DNA of 64,000 nucleotides from Acidovorax sp. NB1 (GCF_005405905.1 NZ_BJHU01000058.1:52463-116462), one strand, 5' to 3'. Numbered from the stretch's first letter, positions 51,829 through 61,812 are shown. A program made the numbers and translations. The notes: generated by a model not told the origin, from the sequence alone.

Positions 51829-53160
51829 GTGAGCAAAGTGCAGAAGCTGAGCGCCGTCAAAGGCATGAACGACATCCTGCCCGCCTCGGTGCCGCGCACC
51901 GAGAAGCTGCCGACGTCAGCGCGCTGGCAGTGGTTCGAGGCAGCGGTGCGCAAGGTGCTTGCCAGCTATGGCTACCAATATCTGCTGACACCCATCGTCG
52001 AGCCCACGGCGCTGTTCGTGCGCGGGTTGGGTGAAGTGACGGACATCGTGGAGAAGGAGATGTATTCCTTCACCGATTCGATGAATGGCGACAAGCTCAC
52101 CTTGCGCCCCGAGGCCACGGCCGGCATCGTGCGCGCCATGGTCGAGCACAACGCGCTCTACAACGGTCCGCTGCGCGTGTGGACCCAGGGTCCGATGTTC
52201 CGCCACGAGCGCCCGCAAAAGGGGCGCTACCGCCAGTTCAATCAGCTGGACGTGGAGGCGCTGGGTTTTGCCGGGCCGGATGTGGATGCGGAAATCATCC
52301 TTGTCGCCCGCGCGCTGTGGCGCGAGCTGGGCCTGGTGGAAGGCGAGCACGTGCGGCTGGAAATCAACAGCCTGGGCCAACCCGCCGAGCGCCGCGAGCA
52401 CCGTGAGGCGTTGATCCGCTATTTCGAGCAGCACCAGGACCAGCTGGACGAAGAAGCCCGTCGCCGCCTGCACAGCAACCCGCTGCGCATCCTGGACAGC
52501 AAGAACCCGGCGATGCAGACATTGATCGAGGCGGCGCCAAAGCTCATGGACTTCCTGGGCGACGCCTCGCGCGCCCACTTCGACGCCGTGCGCGCCGTGC
52601 TGGAGGCTGTGGGGCTGGAGTACCGCGTGAACCCTCGCCTGGTGCGCGGCATGGACTACTACAACCTCACGGTGTTCGAGTGGGTGACCGACCAGCTCGG
52701 CTCTCAGGGCACCGTGTGTGGCGGTGGTCGTTATGACGGCCTGATCGAGCAACTGGGCGGCAAGAGCGCGCCAGCCGTGGGCTTTGGCCTCGGCATCGAA
52801 CGCTTGCTGCTGCTGGCCGATGAACTGGACCTGCCCATGCCTTCCGCTGCAGCAGATGTCTACGCCATCGTGCCCCCCGGCACGCCGCTGGCCCCCGTTA
52901 TCACCACGCTGGAGGCGCTGCGCACCGCCGGGCTGAACGTGGTGCAGCATGCGGGCGGTGCCGAGGGTGCGGGCAGCATGAAGTCGCAGTTCAAGAAGGC
53001 CGACGCCAGCGGCGCGCGCCATGCGCTCATCTTCGGTGAGGACGAGCTCGCACGCGGCCAGGTTACCGTCAAGGCCTTGCGCGATGGCGGCGGCGCCCAG
53101 GCCGAGCACGCCCTGGCCGATGTGGCGCAATGGGCCGCCACCCTACAATCCAACGCTTAA
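51829..53160 (+). CDS. hisS: Histidyl-tRNA synthetase
   Basis: A 443-residue class II synthetase with motif 2 (GPMFRHERPQKGRYRQF), the histidine-specific LVRGMDYYNLTVFEW and GGGRYDGLIEQLGG, and a C-terminal anticodon-binding domain. GTG start with AGGA ten bases upstream. The paralogue hisZ lies 7.5 kb downstream. Confidence 0.97.
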   Translation: MSKVQKLSAVKGMNDILPASVPRTEKLPTSARWQWFEAAVRKVLASYGYQYLLTPIVEPTALFVRGLGEVTDIVEKEMYSFTDSMNGDKLTLRPEATAGIVRAMVEHNALYNGPLRVWTQGPMFRHERPQKGRYRQFNQLDVEALGFAGPDVDAEIILVARALWRELGLVEGEHVRLEINSLGQPAERREHREALIRYFEQHQDQLDEEARRRLHSNPLRILDSKNPAMQTLIEAAPKLMDFLGDASRAHFDAVRAVLEAVGLEYRVNPRLVRGMDYYNLTVFEWVTDQLGSQGTVCGGGRYDGLIEQLGGKSAPAVGFGLGIERLLLLADELDLPMPSAAADVYAIVPPGTPLAPVITTLEALRTAGLNVVQHAGGAEGAGSMKSQFKKADASGARHALIFGEDELARGQVTVKALRDGGGAQAEHALADVAQWAATLQSNA

Positions 53161-53185
53161 TCCGAATACAGAACCGCTGATTTCT

Positions 53186-53872
53186 ATGGCCAATCATCTC
53201 GATCTAGAAGAACAAGAGCAGCTTGACCAGCTCAAGCATTTTTGGAACACCTGGGGCACCCTCATCAGCGCCGTGGTGCTGGTGGTGGCTGGCGGCGCTG
53301 CCGCCTGGAATGGCTACCAGTATTGGCAGAACCGGCAGGCCACCCAGGCCGCGGCACTCTATGACGCGGTGGATGTGGCAGCCCGTTCGGGTGACAAGAC
53401 GCGCCTGGAACAAGCTTTTGGCGACCTGAAGTCCAAGTACGCCGGCACCACGCAGGCGGGCCAGGCTGGGTTGACTTTTGCCAAGGCCATGCAGGACACC
53501 GGCAATGCCGATGCCGCCAAGGACGCGCTGGGTTGGGTGGCTGAGAAGTCGTCGGATGATGGCCTCAAGGCGCTGGCGAAGCTGCGTCTGGCCAGCGTGC
53601 TGATGGACCAGAAAAACTATGACGAGGCACTCAAGCAAGTGTCCGACAGCTTCCCGCCCGAATTTGCATCGATTGCTGCGGACCGCAAGGGCGACGTCCT
53701 GCTTTTGCAGGAGAAGCGCCAGGAAGCGATCACCGAATACACCAAGGCCTACAAGGGCCTTGAAGAGGGCGTCGAGTACCGTCGCCTGGTCGAGATCAAG
53801 CTGAATGCGCTGGGTGTTTCGCCCCAAGCGGCAACCGTGGCTGCGGCTGCTTCCTCCGTAGAAACCAAGTAA
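53186..53872 (+). CDS. yfgM: YfgM-like tetratricopeptide membrane protein
   Basis: The 228-residue protein has a short cytoplasmic N-terminus (DLEEQEQLDQLKHFWNTWG), one membrane helix (LISAVVLVVAGGAAAWNGYQY) and a periplasmic TPR-like helical domain. YfgM works with PpiD at the SecYEG translocon in E. coli. Placed between hisS and bamB, its usual location. Confidence 0.92.
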   Translation: MANHLDLEEQEQLDQLKHFWNTWGTLISAVVLVVAGGAAAWNGYQYWQNRQATQAAALYDAVDVAARSGDKTRLEQAFGDLKSKYAGTTQAGQAGLTFAKAMQDTGNADAAKDALGWVAEKSSDDGLKALAKLRLASVLMDQKNYDEALKQVSDSFPPEFASIAADRKGDVLLLQEKRQEAITEYTKAYKGLEEGVEYRRLVEIKLNALGVSPQAATVAAAASSVETK

Positions 53873-53874
53873 AC

Positions 53875-55041
53875 ATGACATTGACTCCACATGCGGTGTC
53901 TGGCCGCTCTTCTTTCCTGCGTGGCACTGCGTTGGTGGTGTTGGCTGCGTCTTTGGCGGGCTGCTCGCTGTGGAGCGGCGGTGGCAGCGCGAAGCCTGTG
54001 CCCGCCGATCTGGGTGCCAATGTGGCGGTCCTGGGGGTGCGGCAGGCCTGGACGGCCCGCGTGGGCAACGTTGCCGGCCTGCCCCTGGAGGTGCACGCTG
54101 CGGGCAATGTGGTGACCGTAGCGTCCTCGGATGGCGTGGTGGCTGCGATCGATGCGCGCACGGGGGGGGATGTCTGGCGCACTGCGTTGGGCGAGCCGCT
54201 GTCGGCGGCTGTCGGCAGCGATGGCAAGTCGGCAGCCGTGGTCTCGCGCAGCAATGCCCTGATCGTGCTGGATTCTGGCCGCGAGCGCTGGCGTGAAACC
54301 TTGGCCGCCCAGGTGTTTACGCCGCCGCTGGTGGCTGGTGGGCGCGTTTTTGTTTTGTCGGCAGACCGTTCGGTCTCCGCGTATGACGCCACCACAGGGC
54401 GGCGCCTGTGGGCGCAACAGCGCCCCGGCGAACCCCTGGTGCTGCGGCAGGCGGGCGTGCTGCTGGCCGTGGGGGACACCCTGGTGGTCGGTCTGTCAGG
54501 TCGCCTGGTGGGCCTGAACCCTGACAACGGCAGCGTGCGTTGGGAGGCCCCTCTGGCCAGTGCGCGGGGAACCAATGATGTGGAACGCCTTGTTGAGCTG
54601 GTGGGGCGCACCAGCCGGGTGGGTGACAGCGTGTGCGCGCGCTCGTTCCAGGCGGCCGTGGGCTGTGTGAACACGGCCCGGGGCTCCGTCGTATGGACGC
54701 AGCCTGCCAGCGGCGCCGAAGGCGTCCATGGCGATGCGGATGCACTTTTTGGCGTCGAAAGCAATGGCACGGTGGCCGCATGGCGCCGAAGCGATGGTTC
54801 GCGCCTGTGGGGCAGTGACCGGCTCAAGCATCGCAAGCTGACGGCGCCGCTGTTGCTGGGGCGCTCGGTGGTGATTGGCGACAGCACGGGTGTGGTCCAT
54901 CTGTTGTCCCGAACCGATGGCGCTCCCCTCAACCGCATTGCCACAGATGGGTCTGGCATTGCGGCGGCACCCGCAGTGGCTGCCGACACCTTGGTGGTCG
55001 TGACCCGCAACGGCAGTATTTACGGATTCCGTCCAGATTGA
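53875..55041 (+). CDS. bamB: Outer-membrane assembly lipoprotein BamB
   Basis: A 388-residue lipoprotein with lipobox LAGC (C30) and an eight-bladed PQQ-type propeller with repeats such as GVVAAIDARTGGDVWRTALG and RLVGLNPDNGSVRWEAPL. It is a component of the BAM complex inserting beta-barrel proteins. It begins two bases after yfgM ends. Confidence 0.96.
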   Translation: MTLTPHAVSGRSSFLRGTALVVLAASLAGCSLWSGGGSAKPVPADLGANVAVLGVRQAWTARVGNVAGLPLEVHAAGNVVTVASSDGVVAAIDARTGGDVWRTALGEPLSAAVGSDGKSAAVVSRSNALIVLDSGRERWRETLAAQVFTPPLVAGGRVFVLSADRSVSAYDATTGRRLWAQQRPGEPLVLRQAGVLLAVGDTLVVGLSGRLVGLNPDNGSVRWEAPLASARGTNDVERLVELVGRTSRVGDSVCARSFQAAVGCVNTARGSVVWTQPASGAEGVHGDADALFGVESNGTVAAWRRSDGSRLWGSDRLKHRKLTAPLLLGRSVVIGDSTGVVHLLSRTDGAPLNRIATDGSGIAAAPAVAADTLVVVTRNGSIYGFRPD

Positions 55042-55054
55042 TCGGTTGTATTCA

Positions 55055-56398
55055 ATGAAGCCAGTTATCGCCCTCGTGGGGCGTCCGAATGTCGGCAAAT
55101 CCACGCTTTTCAACCGTCTGACCAAGTCCCGCGACGCGATCGTGGCCGACTTTGCCGGGCTCACGCGTGACCGGCATTACGGCAATGGCAAGCAGGGCAA
55201 GCACGAGTACATCGTCATCGACACGGGGGGCTTCGAGCCCGACGCTTCGAGCGGTATTTACCGCGAGATGGCCAAGCAAACCCAGCAGGCGGTGGCCGAG
55301 GCCGACGTAGTCGTTTTTGTGGTCGATGCCCGTGCGGGCCTGTCCGCGCAAGACCACGACATTGCCAACTACCTGCGCCGCCTGGGCAAACCCTGCGTGC
55401 TGGTGGCCAACAAGGCCGAAGGCATGGTGCAGGGCGTTCAACTGGCTGAGTTCTATGAGCTGGGGCTGGGCGAGGTCTATCCCGTGTCCGCAGCGCATGG
55501 CCAGGGGATCCGCGGTCTTGTGGATCTGGCGCTGGAGCCGCTGCATCTGCCCGACCCCGAAGAGTCGGATGCCGCAGCCGACAAGAGCGTCATCAAACTC
55601 GCAGTGGCGGGCCGCCCCAACGTAGGCAAATCCACCCTGATCAACACCTGGCTGGGCGAAGAGCGGCTGGTTGCGTTCGACATGCCGGGAACCACCCGTG
55701 ATGCGATCACGGTACCGTTTGAGCGCAATGGCCAGCGGTTTGAGCTGGTGGACACCGCCGGCTTGCGGCGCAAGGGCAAGGTGTTCGAGGCGATCGAGAA
55801 GTTCTCGGTGGTCAAAACGCTTCAGGCGATTGAGTCGGCGAACGTGGTGCTGCTCCTGCTGGATGCCACCCAGGGGGTCACAGACCAGGACGCGCACATC
55901 GCGGGGTACATCCTGGAGAGTGGCCGTGCTGTGGTGGTGGCGGTGAATAAATGGGATGCGGTGGATGACTACCAGCGCCAGCAACTGGAGCGCTCCATTG
56001 AGACGCGGCTGGCGTTCCTGAAATTCGCCTCCATGCATTTCATCTCGGCCAAGAAGCGCCAGGGCCTGGGGCCGCTCTGGACCTCCATCGCCCAAGCCCA
56101 CCGGGCGGCGACTTGCAAGATGTCCACGCCAGTGCTCACACGCTTGCTTCTGGAGGCTGTTCAGTTCCAGAGCCCGAAGCGGGCGGGCATGTTCCGCCCC
56201 AAGATGCGGTATGCGCACCAGGGGGGCATGAATCCGCCGGTGATCGTGATCCACGGAAACTCGCTGGAGCATGTGACGGACGCCTACAAGCGCTTTCTGG
56301 AAGGGCGTTTCCGGAAAGAGTTTGATCTGGTGGGCACGCCGCTCAGGATCGAGATGAAGACATCCCACAACCCATTTGCCGACAAGGACGAGGGTTAG
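55055..56398 (+). CDS. der: Ribosome-assembly GTPase Der (EngA)
   Basis: A 447-residue protein with tandem GTPase domains: GRPNVGKST at 9-17 and again at 186-194, each with G3 motifs (DTGGFEP, DTAGLRR). A C-terminal KH-like domain ends the protein. It is needed for 50S subunit assembly. The ATG at 55055 starts 13 bases after bamB. Confidence 0.98.
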   Translation: MKPVIALVGRPNVGKSTLFNRLTKSRDAIVADFAGLTRDRHYGNGKQGKHEYIVIDTGGFEPDASSGIYREMAKQTQQAVAEADVVVFVVDARAGLSAQDHDIANYLRRLGKPCVLVANKAEGMVQGVQLAEFYELGLGEVYPVSAAHGQGIRGLVDLALEPLHLPDPEESDAAADKSVIKLAVAGRPNVGKSTLINTWLGEERLVAFDMPGTTRDAITVPFERNGQRFELVDTAGLRRKGKVFEAIEKFSVVKTLQAIESANVVLLLLDATQGVTDQDAHIAGYILESGRAVVVAVNKWDAVDDYQRQQLERSIETRLAFLKFASMHFISAKKRQGLGPLWTSIAQAHRAATCKMSTPVLTRLLLEAVQFQSPKRAGMFRPKMRYAHQGGMNPPVIVIHGNSLEHVTDAYKRFLEGRFRKEFDLVGTPLRIEMKTSHNPFADKDEG

Positions 56399-56504
56399 GA
56401 CAAAGTCGCGAGTGGAGAAGGGCCATGCCCGAACCTGTCCGGGTGGGGCCCTGGCTGTGGTAAGGTGCTGGTTTACAACAACATTTTTGAACACGGAGAA
56501 TATC

Positions 56505-56759
56505 GTGAGCAATAAAGGCCAGCTTTTGCAAGATCCCTTCCTCAACGCCCTGCGTCGGGAGCATGTGCCAGTCTCCATTTATTTGGTGAACGGCATCAAG
56601 CTGCAGGGGCAGATCGAATCGTTTGACCAATACGTGGTGTTGCTGCGCAACACGGTGACCCAGATGGTCTACAAGCATGCGATCTCGACCATCGTCCCGG
56701 GTCGTGCGGTCAATTTCTCCACAGCAGATACCCCTGATGCCGACAGCAGCAACCCTTGA
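56505..56759 (+). CDS. hfq: RNA chaperone Hfq
   Basis: An 84-residue Sm-like protein: GQLLQDPFLNALRREHVPVS, NGIKLQGQIESFDQYVVLL (Sm1) and YKHAISTIVPGR (Sm2 with KH). GTG start at 56505 with CGGAGA upstream, six to seven bases. It forms hexamers that pair small RNAs with mRNAs. First of the hfq-hflX-hflK-hflC set. Confidence 0.98.
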   Translation: MSNKGQLLQDPFLNALRREHVPVSIYLVNGIKLQGQIESFDQYVVLLRNTVTQMVYKHAISTIVPGRAVNFSTADTPDADSSNP

Positions 56760-56822
56760 ATGGTTGCCGTTTGCTAGCCGGTTTTCGTTTCTGAGTCAGG
56801 TGGTACACAAGGGCGGCCTACT

Positions 56823-57998
56823 TTGAGTTCGGCTACGCCCCTTCAGGCAGGCGCCGCTCCGGTATTGCTGGTCGGGGTGGACTTCGGTCTGCCCCACTTC
56901 GATGGCGAGCTGGAAGAGTTGGGCCTGTTGGCCCAAACTGCGGGCATGCAGCCTGTGGCTCGCATCACCTGCAAGCGCAAGGCGCCAGACGCAGCCCTGT
57001 TCATAGGCAGCGGGAAGGCCGATGAAATTCGTGCCCTTGCCCAGATGCATGGCGCCGTGGAAGTGCTGTTTGACCAGTCCCTGAGCCCGGCCCAGCAACG
57101 CAATCTCGAACGCCACATTGAGCTGCCGGTCAATGACCGCACGCTGCTCATCCTCGAAATTTTTGCCCAGCGTGCGCGCAGCCACGAAGGAAAGTTGCAG
57201 GTTGAACTTGCCAAACTGCAATATGTGAGCACCCGCCTGGTGCGGCGCTGGTCGCATCTGGAGCGCCAGACTGGCGGGATTGGTGCCCGTGGCGGTCCTG
57301 GTGAAAAGCAGATTGAGCTGGACCGGCGCATGATTGGCGATGCCATCAAGCGCACGCGCGAGCGCCTCGTCAAGGTCAAGCGCCAGCGGTCCACGCAGCG
57401 CAGGCAGCGTGAGCGGCGAGACACCTTCAATATCTCGCTGGTTGGCTATACCAACGCGGGCAAGTCCACGTTGTTCAACGCTCTGGTCAAGGCACGCGCC
57501 TATGCGGCCGATCAGTTGTTTGCAACACTCGACACCACAACCCGCCAGCTGTATCTGGCTGACGCGGGCAGGTCGGTCTCCTTGTCCGACACGGTGGGTT
57601 TTATCCGCGATCTCCCGCACGGGCTGGTGGATGCCTTTCAGGCCACCTTGCAGGAGGCGATTGATGCAGACCTGCTGCTGCACGTGGTGGATGCCTCCAA
57701 TGCGGACTTCCCCGAGCAGATGGCGCAGGTCGAGCGTGTTCTGCAGGAAATTGGCGCTGCCGACATCCCGCAGATTCTGGTGTTCAACAAGCTGGATGCG
57801 TTGACCGAGGAGCGACGCCCGTCCGATCTGCAGGATCAATACGAGGTGGCTGGGCATCTCTTGTCCCGGTTGTTCGTGAGTGCGCGTTCGGGCGAAGGGC
57901 TTGACAACTTGCGCCATGCGCTTTCTAGCCGCTTGCTGGACACACATTTGGACATGACCCCAGGTGATGCCGTTGAATTGCCAGATGCAATGCCTTGA
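56823..57998 (+). CDS. hflX: Ribosome-splitting GTPase HflX
   Basis: A 391-residue GTPase with an N-terminal HflX domain (FIGSGKADEIRALAQ, RTLLILEIFAQRARSHEGKLQ, GGIGARGGPGEKQIELDRR) and G1 LVGYTNAGKSTLFNAL. TTG at 56823 is the only start giving the complete N-terminal domain; AAGGGCGG lies upstream. A rare start codon may keep expression low. Confidence 0.94.
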   Translation: MSSATPLQAGAAPVLLVGVDFGLPHFDGELEELGLLAQTAGMQPVARITCKRKAPDAALFIGSGKADEIRALAQMHGAVEVLFDQSLSPAQQRNLERHIELPVNDRTLLILEIFAQRARSHEGKLQVELAKLQYVSTRLVRRWSHLERQTGGIGARGGPGEKQIELDRRMIGDAIKRTRERLVKVKRQRSTQRRQRERRDTFNISLVGYTNAGKSTLFNALVKARAYAADQLFATLDTTTRQLYLADAGRSVSLSDTVGFIRDLPHGLVDAFQATLQEAIDADLLLHVVDASNADFPEQMAQVERVLQEIGAADIPQILVFNKLDALTEERRPSDLQDQYEVAGHLLSRLFVSARSGEGLDNLRHALSSRLLDTHLDMTPGDAVELPDAMP

Positions 57999-58051
57999 TT
58001 GGGCACAATGACGGATTGACTGACCCCATCCGAGAACCAGAGACTTTGCGC

Positions 58052-59422
58052 ATGAATTTCCAAAATCGCACCCTACGCTGGGCTTCGTTGCCAGAACGTA
58101 TTCGGGGCATGTTCAATCTGAATGATCCCCGCTGGGGTCGTGGTGAGGACAAATCGGAAGAGGGGGGGCGTCCTGACGACCGGCCGGGTTCGTCCCAGAA
58201 TGGGCCTCGGGGAGGCGACCAGCGACCTGGCAACGGCCAGCAGCCGCCGGATCTGGATGAGCTCTGGCGCGACCTGAATCGCAAGTTGGGTGGCCTGTTT
58301 GGTGGCAAGAACGGCGGATCGCGCGGTCCCGGCAATGGCGGTGGAACGGGCGGCGGGTTTCAGCCCGACATGAAGAGCGCCGGGGTTGGTGTTGGTCTGA
58401 TCGCAGGCATTGTTTTTGTGATCTGGATGGGGACGGGCTTCTTCATCGTCCAGGAAGGTCAGCAGGCTGTTATCACCCAGTTTGGCAAGTACAAGAGCAC
58501 TGTCGGGGCTGGTTTCAACTGGCGCCTGCCTTACCCGATCGAGCGCCACGAGCTGGTTTTTGTGACCCAGATCCGTTCTGCGGATGTGGGTCGCGATACC
58601 GTCATCAAGAGCACGGGCCTGCGGGAATCCGCCATGCTCACGGAAGACGAGAACATCGTCGAAATCAAGTTCGCCGTGCAATACCGTTTGAGCGATGCGC
58701 GGGCCTGGTTGTTTGAGAGCAAGAATCCATCGGATGCAGTAGTTCAGGCTGCCGAGACGGCGGTGCGGGAAGTGGTGGGCAAGATGCGCATGGATACGGC
58801 CTTGGCCGAAGAGCGCGACCAGATTGCTCCCAGGGTTCGCGCGTTGATGCAGACCATTCTCGATCGCTACAAGGTGGGTGTCGAGGTAGTAGGTATCAAT
58901 CTGCAGCAGGGCGGAGTGCGCCCGCCCGAACAGGTGCAGGCATCGTTTGATGATGTTCTGAAAGCGGGGCAGGAGCGTGAGCGTGCCAAGAACGAAGCGC
59001 AGGCTTACGCCAACGACGTCGTGCCGCGCGCGGTGGGTTCAGCCTCGCGCCTGAACGAAGAGGCTGCAGCTTACAAGGCGCGCATCGTGGCCCAGGCCCA
59101 AGGTGACGCACAGCGGTTTTCCTCGGTGCTGGCCGAGTACCAGAAGGCTCCTCAGGTCACGCGGGACCGCATGTACCTGGACACCATGCAACAGATCTAT
59201 GGCAATGTGACCAAGGTCCTGGTGGAGTCTCGCCAAGGCTCCAATCTGCTGTATCTGCCGCTCGACAAGATCATGCAAAACGTGGCCAGTGGTGGGGTTG
59301 CGCTGGATGCTCCTGTCGCTAATGCTGCACCTGCTGCGGTGCCAGCGGCACCTGCGGCCAATTTCTCCAATGACCCCCGGGCGCGAGACTCCAACCGCAC
59401 CCGTGACCGTGAATCTCGCTAG
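58052..59422 (+). CDS. hflK: FtsH protease modulator HflK
   Basis: A protein of about 456 residues. The N-terminal cytoplasmic region is Gly/Asn/Asp-rich, one membrane helix (GVGVGLIAGIVFVIWMGTGFF) follows, then the SPFH/band 7 domain (VQEGQQAVITQFGKY) and a coiled-coil region. With HflC it surrounds FtsH in the inner membrane. The start is uncertain: ATG at 58052 chosen; ATG at 58109 (MFNLNDPRWGRG) is a real alternative. Confidence 0.93.
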   Translation: MNFQNRTLRWASLPERIRGMFNLNDPRWGRGEDKSEEGGRPDDRPGSSQNGPRGGDQRPGNGQQPPDLDELWRDLNRKLGGLFGGKNGGSRGPGNGGGTGGGFQPDMKSAGVGVGLIAGIVFVIWMGTGFFIVQEGQQAVITQFGKYKSTVGAGFNWRLPYPIERHELVFVTQIRSADVGRDTVIKSTGLRESAMLTEDENIVEIKFAVQYRLSDARAWLFESKNPSDAVVQAAETAVREVVGKMRMDTALAEERDQIAPRVRALMQTILDRYKVGVEVVGINLQQGGVRPPEQVQASFDDVLKAGQERERAKNEAQAYANDVVPRAVGSASRLNEEAAAYKARIVAQAQGDAQRFSSVLAEYQKAPQVTRDRMYLDTMQQIYGNVTKVLVESRQGSNLLYLPLDKIMQNVASGGVALDAPVANAAPAAVPAAPAANFSNDPRARDSNRTRDRESR

Positions 59423-59431
59423 GAGCCGTTC

Positions 59432-60340
59432 GTGAACAGAGTCGGATTTATTGCGTCCACTATTCTGGTGGTGCTTGCTCTCATGAGCTCGATGCTTTTT
59501 GTGGTGGACCAGCGGCAGTTTGGTGTTCTCTATGCGCTGGGCCAGATCAAAGAGGTGATTACCGAGCCTGGCCTGAATTTCAAGCTGCCCCCGCCGTTCC
59601 AGAACGTGACATACATCGACAAGCGTCTGCTGACGCTGGACAGCACGGATACCGAGCCCATGCTGACCGCCGAGAAGCAGCGTGTGGTGATCGACTGGTA
59701 TGTGCGCTGGCGCATTTCGGAGCCCACCGAGTACATCCGCAATGTGGGTCTGGATGAGAGCGCAGGCGCTATGCAACTCAACCGCGTGGTGCGCAACGCC
59801 TTCCAGGAGGAGATCAACAAGCGCACCGTCAAGGAGCTGCTGTCCGTAAAACGCGAGGCCTTGATGGCGGATGTAAAGCGTGAAGTGCTCGACACGGTGC
59901 GCGGAGCCAAGCCTTGGGGTGTGGACGTGGTGGACGTTCGGATTACCCGGGTGGACTACGTGGAAGCCATTACGGAGTCGGTGTATCGGCGCATGGAGGC
60001 TGAGCGCAAGCGAGTGGCCAACGAGTTGCGTTCTACCGGAGCTGCCGAAGGGGAAAAAATCCGGGCTGATGCGGACCGTCAGCGCGAGATCGCTATTGCC
60101 AATGCCTACCGAGATGCACAGAAGGTAAAGGGCGAGGGCGATGCCGAGGCTGCGCGCATTTATGCAGAGGCTTTTGGGCGTGATCCGCAGTTCGCGCAGT
60201 TCTATCGCAGTCTGGATGCCTACAAATCCAGCTTCAGTAAGAAAAGCGATGTCATGGTGCTGGATCCATCTTCGTCTGATTTTTTCAAGGTTTTCCGTGG
60301 CGGTACGCCTGCCGCAGCCCAGGCGGCTCCACGCAAGTAG
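59432..60340 (+). CDS. hflC: FtsH protease modulator HflC
   Basis: A 302-residue SPFH protein with an N-terminal signal anchor (FIASTILVVLALMSSMLFVV), VDQRQFGVLYALGQIKEV and a coiled-coil (RMEAERKRVANELRSTGAAE). GTG start with AGGAG five to six bases upstream. Partner of HflK directly upstream. Confidence 0.96.
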   Translation: MNRVGFIASTILVVLALMSSMLFVVDQRQFGVLYALGQIKEVITEPGLNFKLPPPFQNVTYIDKRLLTLDSTDTEPMLTAEKQRVVIDWYVRWRISEPTEYIRNVGLDESAGAMQLNRVVRNAFQEEINKRTVKELLSVKREALMADVKREVLDTVRGAKPWGVDVVDVRITRVDYVEAITESVYRRMEAERKRVANELRSTGAAEGEKIRADADRQREIAIANAYRDAQKVKGEGDAEAARIYAEAFGRDPQFAQFYRSLDAYKSSFSKKSDVMVLDPSSSDFFKVFRGGTPAAAQAAPRK

Positions 60341-60364
60341 TCTGCGCGGGCACCGGGTTGCTGC

Positions 60365-60547
60365 ATGACGTGGGAAAGTCTCTGGACGGCGTTGGCGCTG
60401 GTCCTGGTGATTGAAGGTTTGTTGCCCTTCTTCTCGCCACAAACCTGGCGACGCACAGTCCAGCAGATTGCGCACCTGCAAGATGGTCAGATTCGTTTTT
60501 TCGCGTTTTTGGCCATCATTGCAGGCCTGCTGATGCTCTGGCTCTAA
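60365..60547 (+). CDS. DUF2065 small membrane protein
   Basis: A 60-residue protein with two hydrophobic helices (WTALALVLVIEGLLPFF and FAFLAIIAGLLMLWL) and the DUF2065 (YjeT) pattern. It conserves its position after hflC in many proteobacteria. Function unknown. Confidence 0.88.
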   Translation: MTWESLWTALALVLVIEGLLPFFSPQTWRRTVQQIAHLQDGQIRFFAFLAIIAGLLMLWL

Positions 60548-60577
60548 CGCTTGTCATCTGGCGCCGCTAGAGATTCC

Positions 60578-60607
60578 TTGGGTGCCTTCGACAGGTGCCG
60601 GTAGAAT
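60578..60607 (+). promoter_or_regulatory. Candidate sigma-70 promoter of hisZ-purA
   Basis: TTGGGT (60578-60583) and TAGAAT (60602-60607) are 18 bases apart, 29 nt before the hisZ ATG. Confidence 0.5.
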
Positions 60608-60636
60608 CACGGTTTTAACAGCCTCCCCTTTTCTCC

Positions 60637-61785
60637 ATGTCTGCTTGGGTCCTTCCGGATCACATTGCCGATGTCTTGCCGTCCGAAGCCCGGCACATCG
60701 AAGAATTGCGTCGCGGGCTGCTTGATACAGCCCGCTGTTATGGCTATGAGCTGGTCATGCCGCCGTTGATGGAGCACCTTGAGTCGCTCTTGACCGGCAC
60801 AGGCGAAGCACTGGACCTCCAGACTTTCAAGCTGGTCGATCAGTTGTCAGGCCGCTCCATGGGGCTGCGGGCGGATACAACCCCCCAGGTCGCCCGCATT
60901 GATGCCCACCTGCTCAATCGCAAAGGGGTCACGCGTCTGTGCTATTGCGGCCCCGTGCTGCATACGCGCCCCGACCGCCCCCATGCGACCCGTGAGCCTC
61001 TGCAATTTGGTGCCGAGATTTACGGCCACCCGGGGGCTGAGGCTGATCTGGAAGCGTTGCAGCTGGCCCGTGAATGCCTGCGTGTTGCGGAGGTTCGTGA
61101 CACCACCGTTGACCTGGCGGATGTTCGCATCGTCCGCAGCCTTCTCGCTGGCCTTACTGTGGGTCCGCAATTGCTCAGTGCGATCCATGCAGCACTGGCT
61201 GCCAAGGATGCTCAGGAACTGAGGGCTCTGACCCGTGACTTCCCCGCAGCATCGCGGGAGGGTTTCCTGGCACTGCTTCAGCTGTATGGCGATTCTGGTG
61301 TGTTGGTTGAGGCTGAAAAAGCCCTTCACCGCGTGCCTGGTGTGCCTGAGGTGCTATCAAACTTGAAGTGGCTTGGCGCTCGCTTGGAAGGTGCCACAGT
61401 CACGTTTGATTTGGCAGATCTGCGTGGTTACGCCTACTACAGCGGCGCCCGGTTTGCGATCTATGCCCGTGGTGCCAGTGATGCACTGGTCCGTGGCGGC
61501 CGCTACGACGAGGTCGGTGCGGTGTTTGGGCGCAATCGGCCTGCTGCCGGATTCAGCCTGGACATCAAACAGGTCGTCGGTGTCGTGCCGCCACGTCCCC
61601 TGAAAGCAGCCATTCGAGCCCCTTGGGGCGAAGGTGCAGACGTGCATGCCGCTATTTCCGAGCTGCGCTCTGCAGGGGAAACCGTCGTTTGTGTTTTGCC
61701 GGGTCACGGCAGTGAAGTGGATGAGTTCCACTGCGACCGTGAGCTGGTCCAGGTTGCGGGCCGCTGGGTCGTGCAGGCTGTTTGA
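60637..61785 (+). CDS. hisZ: ATP phosphoribosyltransferase regulatory subunit
   Basis: A 382-residue HisRS-like protein without the anticodon-binding domain. It keeps LRADTTPQVARIDAHLL, GPVLHTRPDRPHATREPLQ and VRGGRYDEVGAVFG but lacks the full histidine-specific catalytic loops. It pairs with a short-form HisG (not in this window) to form the first enzyme of histidine synthesis. Followed after 27 bp by purA. Confidence 0.93.
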   Translation: MSAWVLPDHIADVLPSEARHIEELRRGLLDTARCYGYELVMPPLMEHLESLLTGTGEALDLQTFKLVDQLSGRSMGLRADTTPQVARIDAHLLNRKGVTRLCYCGPVLHTRPDRPHATREPLQFGAEIYGHPGAEADLEALQLARECLRVAEVRDTTVDLADVRIVRSLLAGLTVGPQLLSAIHAALAAKDAQELRALTRDFPAASREGFLALLQLYGDSGVLVEAEKALHRVPGVPEVLSNLKWLGARLEGATVTFDLADLRGYAYYSGARFAIYARGASDALVRGGRYDEVGAVFGRNRPAAGFSLDIKQVVGVVPPRPLKAAIRAPWGEGADVHAAISELRSAGETVVCVLPGHGSEVDEFHCDRELVQVAGRWVVQAV

Positions 61786-61812
61786 GCAATTGTCATTTGA
61801 ATTGGGTTTGAG

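Noticed and set aside
60637..61785. A second histidyl-tRNA synthetase
   Set aside because: It lacks the anticodon-binding domain and full histidine loops and is shorter; HisZ is the better call.
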